Position numbers and translations under genes: made by a program
Source of the DNA: Pegea sp. RAD2-039
Taxonomy: Eukaryota > Chordata > Thaliacea > Salpida > Salpidae
Length of the DNA: 64,000 nt
Assembly: GCA_034620365.1 (NCBI GenBank)
Contig: JAQGEQ010000255.1
Location: 558,001 to 622,000 of the forward strand
Reading direction: 5' to 3'
Notes under the pieces: generated by a model
The model's input: the letters and a program-made list of their open reading frames with translations, nothing else
What the model was told of the DNA's origin: nothing
Database searches by the model: none
Shown here: positions 35,840 to 48,703 of the stretch, piece by piece
How positions within the stretch are numbered: position 1 is the stretch's first letter
How the letters are laid out: each line of letters opens with the position of its first letter

Positions 35840-36654
35840 CTTGGCATTACTCTATCATCTGACTTTAAATGGCGCAATTATGTTTCCAAAATCGTTGGAA
35901 AATCAATCAACATGTTTTCCTTATTATAAAGACCTTTAATTCTAAGAACCAATGCTTTTTTATCAACCTTTTTAAATTGTACGTATGTCCAATTCTTGAA
36001 TACAATGTCAGTGCATGGATTCCATATCAAGTTAATGATATCAAAAAAAATCGAATCTGTTCAGGCCATATTTACAAGATTAGTAGGAAACTTAATATTA
36101 AATATGATAGTTATAAACATCGTCTCCGTTTCTTCAATTTAGATATTTTGGAAATTCGACGGATTAAATACGACTTAATTCTTATTTTTGAAATTATCCA
36201 CAATTTAATTGACCTTCAGTATGATGATTTCTTTTCTATTAGTCCTTCCTTCAAGTTATATCAGCTCAGACGACACACTTTACATCTTAATAAGCCCATA
36301 TCACCTGGTACATTTGTCAGAGCAAATATTTCTCATACCGTACAATTAATACATGGAACCAGCTGCCATCAGATATTGCCATGTCAAAGTCACTCGCGTT
36401 GTTCAAGCAGAAGTTGAACCGTTATAATATTGCTAACATTGTCATTTCTAAACTGTGATTTTTTTCTTTCTTATATTATTAACATTCCATGTAATTGTTC
36501 ACTGTCATATGCTTTGAGGGCTATCGGAATACCATGTGTTACATCTTTTGCTTTCTATATTTTTGGCTAAATAGATTTAATTTGTGAAAATGTGTGTTAG
36601 CGAGAGGTGCTCTCTTCAGGTACCCTCCTTCGTATTTATTGAAATAAATAAATG
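35840..36654 (+). mobile_element. 5'-truncated LINE, copy 3
   Basis: ORF open from 35869 to 36417 apart from local frame changes; AAG rather than TAA in IIKTFNSKN. Near 36080 a short stretch (CRKLN context) is altered by small deletions, and a run of seven A shifts the frame near 36050. 3' UTR to 36654. Confidence 0.8.
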
Positions 36655-39600
36655 AATTTGTATTCCAGCAATGTTTAACAGTTATTTACAAAACCAAATA
36701 TGAAACGCACTAGTCATAATTTTCAAAAATTAGTTTTATTTCTATGAATAATATAATTGTGGAATTTTTACAAGCATTTTGGTATTAAAAGTGAATTCAA
36801 ATAGTGTTTTTATAATAAAAGAAGTGATGCGATATATTTTATAAATTTGTACAACAGAGTTTAGTGTTTTATGTAAAATGGTTGATTAGTATTTTGAAAA
36901 ATTCACGACAAAGTTCAATATTCATTAAAAAATAAAACTTCTAATTCTTGCGGTTTCTTTAATAATTTTTATAATATCTAATTTATTAAGCGATATGCGC
37001 GACAAATTACAAACAGTTTGTTACTTAAAATCCAATCAAAATAATGAAATGCAGAATGCCACGTCATCTAGGTGACGTCACTATCGTTCCAGATCACTAA
37101 TTTTCAACTTTCGCTAGTAGTGTTACTTTGCGGGTTGTACATCGCGATTTCAAACAACTGCGGGACTCAATCATCACGTCATCATCCATTTGAAGAACAA
37201 TAAACAACAAACAAAGTATCTGAAGATCCAGTTAGATTGTATGTCATCAGCTCTTCAAATCATCGATCGTCTTTAATTTAGCCGTAGATAAGATCAAGTT
37301 ATGATCTTAATAATGTATTCTGGTGACCTTATCATAAAATGAAGGAATACCAACAAGAATCTGGGTCTTTTCTTCCACTGTCACTAACATCCGATATTTA
37401 GATCTTGTATAAGTAGATATTTTCACTATCCGGCATCATTCCATATCTAGCTGATTTATTCAAGTGTTCCCTATTTAAAGGAGGCATGAGATCAAGATTA
37501 AAGATGAAGACTACAGGATAAAGTCTTTCAGATAATGTCGTTACGTTTCTATGGTTACCTACAAAGCTCGGTGAAAAAACTCATCAACCAAAAACTAGTT
37601 AAATTAAAAATTAAAAACTTTGATTATTGATATTATGAATTATATTAATAAATGATATGATATAAGTAAAGTTAATCAAACATTTCAATTTAAGAAAAAT
37701 GAAATCAATACAAGAGACATAGATAAAATTATTAAAAACTTTTAATATGAAATTGAAAGAAATTATTTTCAAAAAATCATTTGGATTTGTAAACTATTTT
37801 TTCATATACAGTTTAAATAAATGATAGTACTAGATAGTACTTTTAATGTTGACGATACAATAACTTTCTTTGCTGTTAACGTTGCTTTGGCTAAAGTAAG
37901 TGATGACTTGGCAACTTGAACCATCAAGATCAATGTTTGCTTGAAAAATAATTATTTATTGAAATGAAGACATTATTTGAGAAGTTTTAAAAAGTCAAGT
38001 TTTTAAAAATGGCTTTTTTGAAATTCACGTGGTTTTTGATGATGTTTTGAAACCATACCATAATTCATGATTTTATTCTTATCTAACCTTCCTGCATTGT
38101 TATAAAAACTTACATTCTTTTTATGTAGAAAGATAACTAAAATTGGTTTTGTTAATAGCAAAATAGATTCACAAAATTGTTATTTGTTTAGTATATAGAT
38201 AACTTAGCAAAATTTTTTAAAGTATTTGTTTTTTAGTTGAAGATGAATTAAAAAGAATCATAAAAAAAATATATTCTAAACTTCTTAATTATCATTTACT
38301 GAAAGAATTGCAAAATCATTTTAGAAAAAGTTAAATGTTTAATACCTTTAATTTAATTGAATTTTAAATGATACTTTTAATAAAAATGATTTTCAAATTA
38401 CCAATCTTAGGATATGTTTCATTACATACAACTTTTTGAAGTTCTCATTATGAGGCATTCTTTATTAATCTTTTTGTAAAAGTTTGATGATGACTTAAAT
38501 GGAAAGCTTTAATGAAAAATAGTTTTCTGAACTCACTGCAATCTTGCAATTTCATAAAAAAGTTTTATTTGCTTACAACCATATTTGTCGCTGTCTATCT
38601 TATGTTTTCACGTGACAATTTATTTTTTCATTATTATCTGAAGATCGAACTTTAAATCTTTTCAAAATCAAGGTTAACATTTAGTAAACTTTAAAAAAGA
38701 TTTTAATAATTGGAAAAAGTTTTAATAAAACAAATTCAGTGTTAATAAACTAATAAGGAAATTTTCTTTTAGAACTGCAAGTTTTTTATTATGTTGAAAT
38801 TTCTTTTATTTTATTTCTTTTATTTTTTTGTTGTATTTTTATCCATACTTATGATAACATTAAAATTTCATGAAAACTTATTTATGAATTATTTTGATGT
38901 TCAAATTTATCTAATAAGTTTTATTTACAATTAAATTTATATGTCTTATAGAGAAGTAAAGGTATTTAAGGATTTTTGTAGCTTATAAATAAAAGGTTTT
39001 AAAGTATATTTTAACAGAATTATTTTTCCATCACAACAGAAATTTTGAATTTTATAATTTACTTTATAAGTGGTTTATAAGAGTGGAATTTTTTATATTT
39101 TTGTTTATTTTCTTTATTCACATAAATAATATTGAAGTACTCTCTTAAAATTTTAAAATAATTAATTAAATAAATATGTTTTATATTATAAAGTTATATA
39201 GCATTAGATTAAAATAATTTTCCTTTACATAACAGTTGACTTATTATATTTAAACTAATTTTTTCTGTCTAAATATTTCATCAATTTATTTATAATTTTT
39301 GTATTTGCTAACTTCTTTTTCTAGTCCTAAGAAAATGTTTTTTATCTAAATGTAAGAAATACTCTAGCTCACAGCAAATTATAGATTTGGTTTTATGTTT
39401 CAGATTGTTGGATGTCATTTTAACTAAATTTAAAATAAGGCATTTGATATCAGCAAATAGAATGCCAAGATTTTTTTTAAGATTAGTTGGAACTTGAATT
39501 GCAATATATGACTAAAAACTTTTTACTATTAATTAAATTATCAAAGAATATAATCATAATAAAATTATGAAATTTTTTATGTTTAATCTGATTGTTTTTA

Positions 39601-42600
39601 AACAGCTAAATTTAATCAAAAATTTTAATAAAATTGAGATGAACTTCAAACCTTACAAACTTCATCTGATACTGGATCAAAACATTAAAAGGTTTGTGGT
39701 TTTTTATTTAATGTCTAAATATAATTTAGATATTATAATAAAATCTTTTTTTAATTACTTAATTTATCTATAAAACAATTAGTTTTTATTTCATTTGTGT
39801 GCAATTATATTGTTTTCTGTTCTATATAAAGATTGTATATTTTGTTATGTTGAAACCATGCATTAAATAATTAAATAAATTATTAATATAGTGTAAGCAC
39901 AAATATTAATTATAATAATTATGAGACTTCAGAATTACATTTAGAATGATTTGTTAATCTACTCTAGTATTTTAAACACATATATATCATAAATTTATAA
40001 TATAATGTTGTTGAATTATATTCTTATCATATTTAATCATTAACTTTCATCTCAACAATTAACTTTAGATTATTAAGAAATACTTTTATTAAAAAAGCTA
40101 ATATAAAAATTAATGAAAATTTTGGTGAAAAAAATCCCAGAAATTATATTAAGTTTAGAAAATGTGAAAGTTATTTGTGTGAATTATAAAATTATTTGTT
40201 TAAAAATAAGAATAGCTAATTTAATCAATCCTTCTATAGGCTTGATGTATTAATAAATTATAGAACTTTAAATTGACTTAACGGTTAGTTTATATATTTA
40301 ATTATTCATCAAATCCAACTCTTTTAAACTTATACCTCATATCGCTTTTTTAATAATAATAAAAATAAATTGAATGAAACTTAATTATAATCAATTATCA
40401 GATGTGTGGTATTACTTAAAGAAAACCTTCTCCATTAGAGGAAAGCAACTGCTCAAGAATTTGATAGATTATAGAAGAAAAAGGATTTGTGACCTTTTTT
40501 AAAAGTTATTGGTTGAATTTTCAATAAGACATTTTGTGCAGGGTGTTCAGAAGTGTTGGGGAGACTCATCTTACTAGTACATTGACTTTTACGTTTTTAT
40601 CAACCAACAAGACATCGTTACAAATAACATTTCTTTAAAACAACCTTGGTGTCCATGGTTAAAGATGCTGAATATTCTTCTTGTTCTGCCATTTTGATTT
40701 GTAAGAACTTTTCGACTATCAAGTTAATAATGATTTATTTTATTAACAAACCTTCTGCACAGTAGTCAAGAGTGTTGAGAATTCTGTTATTTCAAGAACT
40801 TTCACTGATAACTAGCTTCGATTATCTAAACCAACTAAAAAGTAACTTTTCTCAATTACACATCTTGTCCTTGGTGGTTAAAAGTACTGACACGTTTCTT
40901 AGAATCCTCACAAGTTTTGTGTTTGATGTTTGAAACAGTACTCTTCAGCTTCTAGCATCTGCAAATACATAAACTATACAACAAATAATATCGCAATAAT
41001 GATTACTTATACCTAAGCTAAACCTTAGGCTATTGGTGAACGTGCTTCTGACTATAGTAGTTCTAGAACTTTGAATTTAACTTTTCTTTGAACGTTGTAA
41101 TTAAACTTATTTCAATTTTGATGTCACTGAAAGTTTGCTGATTGGTTCATCAACTATTTTAAATTTTGGTAGGTTGCTATAATTACGTAACAGCATCTTT
41201 AAAGACGTGGAAATCGTGTCTGGCAATCTTCATTTTATCTCTTTATTAACCAGAGGAATTTTACATCTATTATTCAGTAAGAACTTTTGAAACTGAAAGT
41301 AGTTTACCTAGAAAAAGAATTATCTAAATTCTAAACATTCGATTTTAGTGATTTTGGAGGAAGACTTTTGCGATGCTCCTTTATCTGATGCTTAAATAAC
41401 TAGGGAACGAACAGAAGAAGATTATTATGATGATTTGTTGAAAGCTCACTAAAAGTCAGTTGAATTTGTTTTTAACTAAATTGAAATCAAATTTTATTAA
41501 GTTTTTGTCACGATATATTTTTATTGGTTGAATGTTAACTTCTAAAAATAAACTTCATTATTACTTGATCAAAATAAATAAAATCGTAATAAAGCAAAAT
41601 TTAACTAATGGAATAAAATCTGGTTCCTGAAAATACAAGTTTTAATGTAATAACCAGAATTGACCGAGAACGGTCATGATAAGTTAGATGCAAAAGTGTT
41701 TTCAAAAACAGAGAAAAATACAATTAGAAAATAACTAAAATTTTGTTTACAGTTTCCTGTTTTCATTGATGCTGGGTTTTCTGTCATTGAGTTGATGCGG
41801 AGTAGAGAACACCAATTAGAGGGATCATCTTCAATATCTTCCAAATTGCTGGTAAAATGGGCTTTTATTATAGTCTTAAATGTCTTCCATCACCCACTAA
41901 ATTGGAGTCTAACCTCATCTGAAGATGAAACCAAATGATTTGTCTTCATTTCTGGTTCTCGATCCTAACTACATGATCTCTGATTTCATCAGATCCATAG
42001 CTAGTGATTGATAGAATTTACATTTGTTTTAAAGACGTTTCATCGTCAAGATATAAATAATCAGTTGATCAACAACCTAATCACATTTACTAATCTTCAC
42101 AATAATGATAAAACTTTATAAAATCTGCAGATAAATTCTCTTTACTTTCAAAAACTTCATTAACATTTTTACATTTCAGTTTTCTACAAACATACAAACT
42201 CATCGAGTGGTTGAAGAACGGGAAGGACTTTTTGTTGTGATCGCTCATTTCTTTTATGAGTAGGACACATGATCAAGAAACTTATCATATGTATCTTTTG
42301 ATGTAAAGATGGAAATGGGAGTGTGAAGTTACATGTGAGGAAATATTTGTAGTTTAATCTAATATTTGTTTTGTAAGTCTTCGTCATAACCCAGACATTT
42401 TTCAAAGTTTTCTCCTTACTAAAGCTGACATAAGGCTACTTCTAGCCACAAGCAGCTATTTACTTGAAAAAGCTTTATATAAATAGTTATTATCACTTTA
42501 ATTTATTCAATTTATATAATTTATTCCATGCACAAGTTGTTTTGTCGCTATTGGAGCTTAATATAGATACTACCTAGCAACGATTAAGATAATTTCTTTT

Positions 42601-43024
42601 TGGTGTACCTAGTATAAGGCAACAGTTATTAGAGAATGAAATATTAAAATTGATAAAAACTCTTAACCATGCAGTGATACTAGAAGGGATGTCTGGTGGA
42701 GCAACCAATACTTTAGGATTAACAGAAGTTTGAAGCTGCAGAAGAAGCAGTAAATTCAATGGAACCAAATAGAGAAGACTGAGTAGTTGTGCGTCCTCAG
42801 CTTTTCAAATCATCGATCGTCGTCGTACAAAAACTAAACGATTCCGTTAGGTGAATGACCTTTAGTGACCCCACAACACGTCACATCACTGATCACCGTG
42901 TGCAGCTAACCGTGAAGAGATGATGAATGATTATTAAACTTTCCATTTTAGCGATTTTTTTTTCTAAATTTTTAAGATGTTTTATTTAATAAGCGAATAA
43001 AGGCTTGAAAATTACTAAAAAGTG

Positions 43025-43873
43025 TTATGTGAAATCTGCCAGAAATTTATGAAACGCCATTTTATCAACTGTTTTTTCCCAAACTTTAAGATATCCACAA
43101 TTTTTGAAATTGATCTAGAAATAAAAACAGTTAGTTATAAAATAACCTTAGAGTTGTTTAAGATCTCCAATTAGTAGATGTTGGGTGCTAATTCTCTCAG
43201 GCTAATTGTGGCAAAGACACTAGATGTAAACCTGAGACAAATATAAATTTAAATAAAATTTTTGTGAAAATAATACTTCACTAGATGAATATCGTCAACC
43301 TTGTTTAGTAGCTTAAATAGCAAAATAAAATTTTAAAATTAATTTCTACTCAATTGTTTACTTTCTAGTACAATATCAATGAAGTCTATAGTAGTTCATT
43401 CTACTTTGTATAATCAACAAATCTGATACTTATGTATGTAGAAAGTATGACAGCAAACTAGTACCTCATAACTTCATTAAAGGTTGAAAGTAAGTAAAGT
43501 TGACCATTGTAAGATGACACAAAAAGCAACTGTATCTTTTTTGAGGGAGCTGGTCCAGAAACCCGAATTTCTTTTGCAATCCAACCATTTATTCTAAAAA
43601 CATTATCATCTAATCAACAGAATTTTAATGTGTCATTAGTAATTTTATAACCAGGAAGATAAAATTATTTTTCTTTTTGGCTTTCTTCATTAGATCTAAG
43701 AAAAATTGAAGTGTGACGAATTTACCTTTAGGGTTTTTATGTATAAGTAGATTGAAATTGAATTCATCTGTTGTTATTTTCAACAACCACAAAGGAATGA
43801 GATTGATCAGTGATCTTATGAACTGACTGCTTTGTTCTCTATGATCTTCATCGTCGGATTCGAATCCTTCCAT
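43025..43873 (-). pseudogene. M2 copy in U4 (best exon 1-2, stops in exon 3)
   Basis: Most complete start of M2 in the window. Exon 1 43873-43726 (49 codons + 1 nt), intron 43725-43610 (116 nt, GTAAAT...GATTAG), exon 2 43609-43465 (145 nt), then exon 3 from 43231 after a TCTCAG acceptor. Codon 29 is TGG, so exons 1 and 2 are open: acidic N-terminus, IPLWLLKITTDEFNFNLL, GWIAKEIRVSGPAPSKK, LLFVSSYNGQLYLLSTF. Exon 3 reaches a TAA at 43171-43173, giving about 117 residues if translated as is. It may be a truncated but expressible copy; most likely a pseudogene. Confidence 0.6.
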
Positions 43874-44922
43874 GATATCAGAAGTTTAGAAAACTGCGCA
43901 ATATAAGAAGATCAATTTTTACAAGATTTGTAAACTAATATCAATTCTAAAAGTCTTAATTAAAACATAAAATTGCTAGTACGTTTTACAAGGAGGATCT
44001 CCAATCTGCAGACATCAGGCTTCATCTATTTTAAGTTTGAAGATTGATAAGACAAAAAAAAATAATAGTAAGATTTATGTTATTTAATCAATATATAAAT
44101 TCTTGCAACTATTTATGATTTAGAAAACTTTTAGGAAAACTCAAAGGTTGAAATTAAATCTTTAAAAGTTGCATTGGTAGCTTCCTGGTATTTTTCACTT
44201 TTTTATTTTGATAAAATTATGTAAGTTTTTACTGTGATTACTTTAACAGGTAAAGTCGCTCAGCATTTTGAAGATTTAAAGTATGATTAATATCTCGAGT
44301 TTTTCGTACAAAATGATTACTAGTCGATATCATATATAATAAAAATTTTTTATGATTTCATTTCATAATCTTTTTACTTCACTAGAGTATGGTCGACTTT
44401 AGACTTAAGCTTTTTTACAATAAGTTTGCATTTTTTGACTTTGAGTTTTTCAGTTTTACTTTTTTATAGTTACTTATTTAAATCAGGAAATAGCTTAAAA
44501 TAAAAGTAGAATCTGTAATTATCTAATCTATAAGATATTTGAAGTAATATTTGAATTTTTTAGATTTTCAGGATTATTGTAGGACTTTTGACAGTTTAAT
44601 TTCTTACCAGAAGCTTGAAGAAACTTTTGAATCATGGTAAAAACCCGAAGTTCAGCAAAAAGTAACTAATTTTTAATATTTTATTTTTAAATATCCGTTT
44701 TTTATTTTACTAAACCTTTCTATAATATGCTTAAGTGGTAAATTCAAATTTCACGATAATTTGAGACAAAATTAAGACTTTAGTATCTAGGACACAATGT
44801 TTATTGTATAATTATGAAAATGAGTCCAAATAATTTAAAAAAATGAAATTGTTAAACTTATAAATTAATTTGTCAAATATATCCTTTTTGAAACGAAACA
44901 TGTTGCAGAATTTTGCCTGGAT

Positions 44923-45513
44923 TCAATCCTCATCTAATGAGAACAAACATGGATACAACTTATTCTCATTGTAAGGAAGAACAACTTTTTGTACTGATCT
45001 GAGATCAAGATTTTTGAGTTCGGGGATAGTAGGGACTTGATTATTTGCAATTTGAGGAGCAAGTGATGCTTTAAATTGGATTGGTTGATCTACTTCACTT
45101 TCACTGTTACATCCAACTTGAAGATATTCATTTTCCTTTTTTCTTTTCTTCTTTGGATTTGGTTCTTGAGAAATTGTCACTGCTCGACTGACGACGGTGG
45201 TTGGGTTGATCAGTTTGGTTTTTCTTCATTTGGTGTTGATTGCTAAAAAAATAAAAAAAAATAAAAGTTTGTAATAACGAATGTTGAAAATCGAATTTTG
45301 AATTTGACTTACTTTAGGGGATTTACCCGAGTGTGATTAAAATAAAGTCTCATAGCCAGAGTTCTTAGATCGAAGTTTGACCGGCAGTTGATGTTTTTTA
45401 GTGTTTCTAAACTTCATTGTTGATGAAGCAGCAAAAGACATCATTGGGTTAGAGGAGCTCAGAGACAATAAAGCATCGATCGCGTCGCATTCTTTTTCAT
45501 TTAGATGAAACAT
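44923..45513 (-). pseudogene. M1 copy in U4 (broken, longest open exon 2)
   Basis: The ATG start is present. Exon 1 carries the TAA shared with U2 and U5. Exon 2 has the 5-A frameshift shared with U1 but keeps GAA where the others have TAA, so downstream of the frameshift the reading frame stays open to the end (44923-45180), encoding KKKRKKE and the conserved C-terminus. Each lesion is shared with a different set of units. Confidence 0.7.
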
Positions 45514-45523
45514 GTTGCTGTTT

Positions 45524-45581
45524 CACGTGTTTGTTTTAATGTATGTAGGTAATGTCTACTAAAAAGAAAATCATGACGTCA
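45524..45581 (-). promoter_or_regulatory. M1 upstream E-box + CRE (U4)
   Basis: CACGTG 45524-45529 and TGACGTCA 45574-45581, same spacing as in U1. Confidence 0.5.
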
Positions 45582-47086
45582 TACATCGAAAGTAGAAGCG
45601 AGAACAAATCCAAATTACAACCAGCCTCATAAACATGAAGCAATCATGCTTCAGTTACGCGCAAAACATTTGTTAAGATCATTTAAGCACGTTGAAACAA
45701 TATTTTTATTATGTAAAAAAATTACTTTTAATCTAAAAATGCATTCTCTTAGATAGATACTCAAAAGCAAACTTAAATTTTCTGTTGCTTTAAATAGTAA
45801 AACAAGAATATTACTTAAAACATAACAAGTAAAAACAGTAGCAGCCAAGTTTAGCTAACTTCACTCACTCTTTTTCAACAGCATTGAATATTCAAAAAGT
45901 TATTTAGTCTGTTATAAGCAAAAAGATAACATACACAACCTTACATTCAGAAAACCTAATACTGTGCTATAGCTTAAACTACAGATACTATTTTCTTATA
46001 ATAAACTTCTAGTTGTTTCAAAAGTTATTTAAATTTAACTGTTTAGATTTAAATTATTTGTGTTCATATAAACAAATAATAATTTAAATATTGTTTTACA
46101 GAATGTCACAAATATTTCTATTATACATTTTTAGTACTGATTATTTAGTATTATCGTTTTGTATTTGTTACATTTGTTATATATAAAATGAAGTATTAAT
46201 AAATGCTATAATTTCATGTCAATGTTGCATTTAATATTTGTTTATTAACTTCTTCAGTATTAAAGTGTACATGATTCTTATACCTTCTATTCAAATGTTT
46301 TAATACATTTTCACTAATGTTTGCCCTTGTGTATGTAAACATTTGTCCACTTATTATCATGAATTCTGTAAAAAGATGATTGATACTTCTGTTTTTGTGT
46401 TTTATAATTTTTTGCGTCAAATGGTTTCTATATGTCTATGTAACAAATAAAAACAAAAAAAACATTCTACTTTTTTAAGAACTAGTAAGAGTTTTTTTTA
46501 TTGAAACTATTGTACTAACAATACAAAATATTTATTGCAAAGTTTTTACAAAATATAAGCTTGGAAATTGTATAAACTTTATGCCTACAAATTATCGTTT
46601 ATTAAATAAGGATATAACACGTGCAGAACAACTTTCAGTTTGTTGTGTTTGCTGCTCAGAAATACTACCCACCAGCTTAAAACAGTAGCATCAAAGATAT
46701 AAAATTCAAGATGAATATATAACTTCTCCCTATTATAAGCCACCTGCTTGAAATTGTACCTATTATACACCAAAATATCTCTTTTAAAGTTTCAAGTTTA
46801 TTTTTTGAGTTCCATAAGTTTCAAGGTATAAACAAATAATTGTACATTCAGTCATACTAGTTTAGGAACTTAAATAAGTCGCTGCCTTGCTCATAATCTT
46901 TATGTTTAATCTGTGAGTAGTTTTAAAGTTTCATGATTAAAAACTGACCTCAGCCACTTTTAAAATATCTATCGTATCGTGAGATTAGATTATTGGTGCT
47001 ACTTTAATTTTCAGAGCTAAGCTATCTAGCGTCAAAACCAAAAGTATCAGAAAGTGCAAGTTTTTTCTATCGATTGATTTTATAAA

Positions 47087-47224
47087 ATGAGCTACAAGTG
47101 TTCACTCAAAACTGTATTTAATGGTGAAATCTCACATGGTTGCAAAAACAAAAATGATCCAAAAATATATAATGACCAAGTAGAATTGTTGAAAGAGTTA
47201 GATATACATATTCTCAATTGTTAA
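47087..47224 (+). CDS. 45-codon conserved ORF (U4 copy)
   Basis: Open, differing from U1 mainly by one Asn to Lys change. No start-site or promoter signal recognised. Confidence 0.3.
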   Translation: MSYKCSLKTVFNGEISHGCKNKNDPKIYNDQVELLKELDIHILNC

Positions 47225-47871
47225 AAATTAACAGCAGATTACGCAGCATAGAGCGTCGTCATCTTTGGTGATTCAATCTGAAATCGTTACTGTAAGAAAA
47301 GAAGAAAGCTCAACAAAGATACACAATCATCTAACAATCTTAATCATATCCATTAAAAATGCTGCTGGTTGTACTTTTCGCCCAAAGTCTTGATTAATTA
47401 CCATAAAACCGTGATTCAGGAGTTAAATTTACTTTCGGTCGCTATTTCGTGGTTTTAACTTGCAAATACTTCTTTTACTTTTATGTTCTTTCTTTTACAT
47501 TGAACCCTCAAATCACTGCCAATATTTTAACTTAATCTTTGCTTCTGATTTTTCTGATATCGTTTTCTCTAACTGCTTTTATTTACAAAATTATTTAAAA
47601 GTAATTACCTCTGATGCTCTATTGCTTATCAGTTCAGCAACAATATTGAAACATCAGTAGATTTTGATATTTGTAATTAAAACATATTTATTTATATGTC
47701 TCTCTTAAAATGTATGAAATGAGCATTTGTAATTTGTAAAAATTATTTCAAGAATTTGGCAGCTCAGAATCCAGCCCACAAAATCTGAAATTAAAACTTT
47801 TTCTAGTAAGCCAGCTGTAAATTGCTTGAACCAATACTCCATCTAAGATTTATTATTCAACGAGTATATTC

Positions 47872-48703
47872 GGTCCTAGACGTTGGCATTACTCTATCAT
47901 CTGACTTTAAATGGCGCAATTATGTTTCCAAAATCTTTGGAAAATCAATCAACCTTGTCTTTCTTATTATAAAGACCTTTAATTCTAAGAACCCATGGTT
48001 TTTTATCAATCTTTTCAAATTGTACGTACGTCCAACACTTGAATACAATGTCAGTGCATGGATGCCATATCAAGTTAATGATATCAAAAAAATCGAATCT
48101 GTTCAGGCCACATTTACCAGATTAGTATGTAGAAAACTTAATATTAAATATGATAGTTATAAACATCGTCTCAGTCTCTTCAATTTAGATACTTTAGAAA
48201 TTCGACGGATTAAATACGACGATAATTTTAAATTATCCACAATTTAATTGACCTTCAGTATGATGATTTCTTTTCCATTAATCCTTCCCTCAAGTTATAT
48301 CAACTCAGACGACACACATTAAACCTTAATAAGCCCATATCACCTGGTACATTGTCCAGAGCAAATTTTTTCTCATACCGTAAAATTAATACATGGAATC
48401 AGCTGCCATCAGACATTGCCATGTCGAAGTCACTCGCGTTGTTCAAGCAGAAGTTGAACCGTTATAATATTGCTAACATTGTCATTTCTAAACTGTGATT
48501 TTTTTCTTTCTTATATTATTAACATTCCATGTAATTGTTCACTGTCATATGCTTTGAGGGCTATCGAAATACCATGTGTTACATCATTTACTTTCTATAT
48601 TTCTAACTAAATAGATGTTATTTGTGAGAATGTGTGCTAGCGAGAGGTGCTCTCTTCAGGTACCCTCCTGTGCATTTATTGAAATAGTTAAATAAATAAA
48701 TGA
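47872..48703 (+). mobile_element. 5'-truncated LINE, copy 4
   Basis: Best open copy of the RT C-terminus (frame open 47822-48247, including VGITLSSDFKWRNYVSKIFG and LYVRPTLEYNVSAWMPY). A small deletion after IRRIKYD disrupts the frame, and the WNQLPSDIAMSKSLALFKQK end lies in another frame. 3' UTR and tail to 48703. Confidence 0.8.

Larger units (their letters stand above)
21864..36426. repeat. Tandem macro-repeat unit U3 (14.6 kb, carries the RING gene)
   Basis: Third copy and the longest. It matches the others on both sides, but 30572-33965 is unique and stands where other units carry M1 and its promoter (U1 8440-9477). Removing the unique block and adding the missing segment gives about 12.2 kb, so the rest is an ordinary unit. 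Contents: CRE 22540-22547, AT-rich gene-poor DNA about 23660-26620, remnant plus gene about 26700-27030, 250-bp segment 27395-27660 that U1 and U2 lack, plus island to about 28380, M2 28638-29486, RING gene 30249-33773, islands 34186-35194, LINE from 35840. Confidence 0.95.
36427..48466. repeat. Tandem macro-repeat unit U4 (12.0 kb)
   Basis: Fourth copy in the usual order: CRE 37073-37080, minus islands to about 38150, AT-rich gene-poor DNA about 38200-41060, remnant plus gene about 41100-41400, plus island to about 42770, M2 43025-43873 (exons 1 and 2 open), orphan first exon near 44633, M1 44923-45513, islands 46214-47224, LINE 47872-48703. It lacks about 150 bp at 40487 and a 25-bp stretch near 36870 lying between two copies of a short direct repeat. 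Confidence 0.95.
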
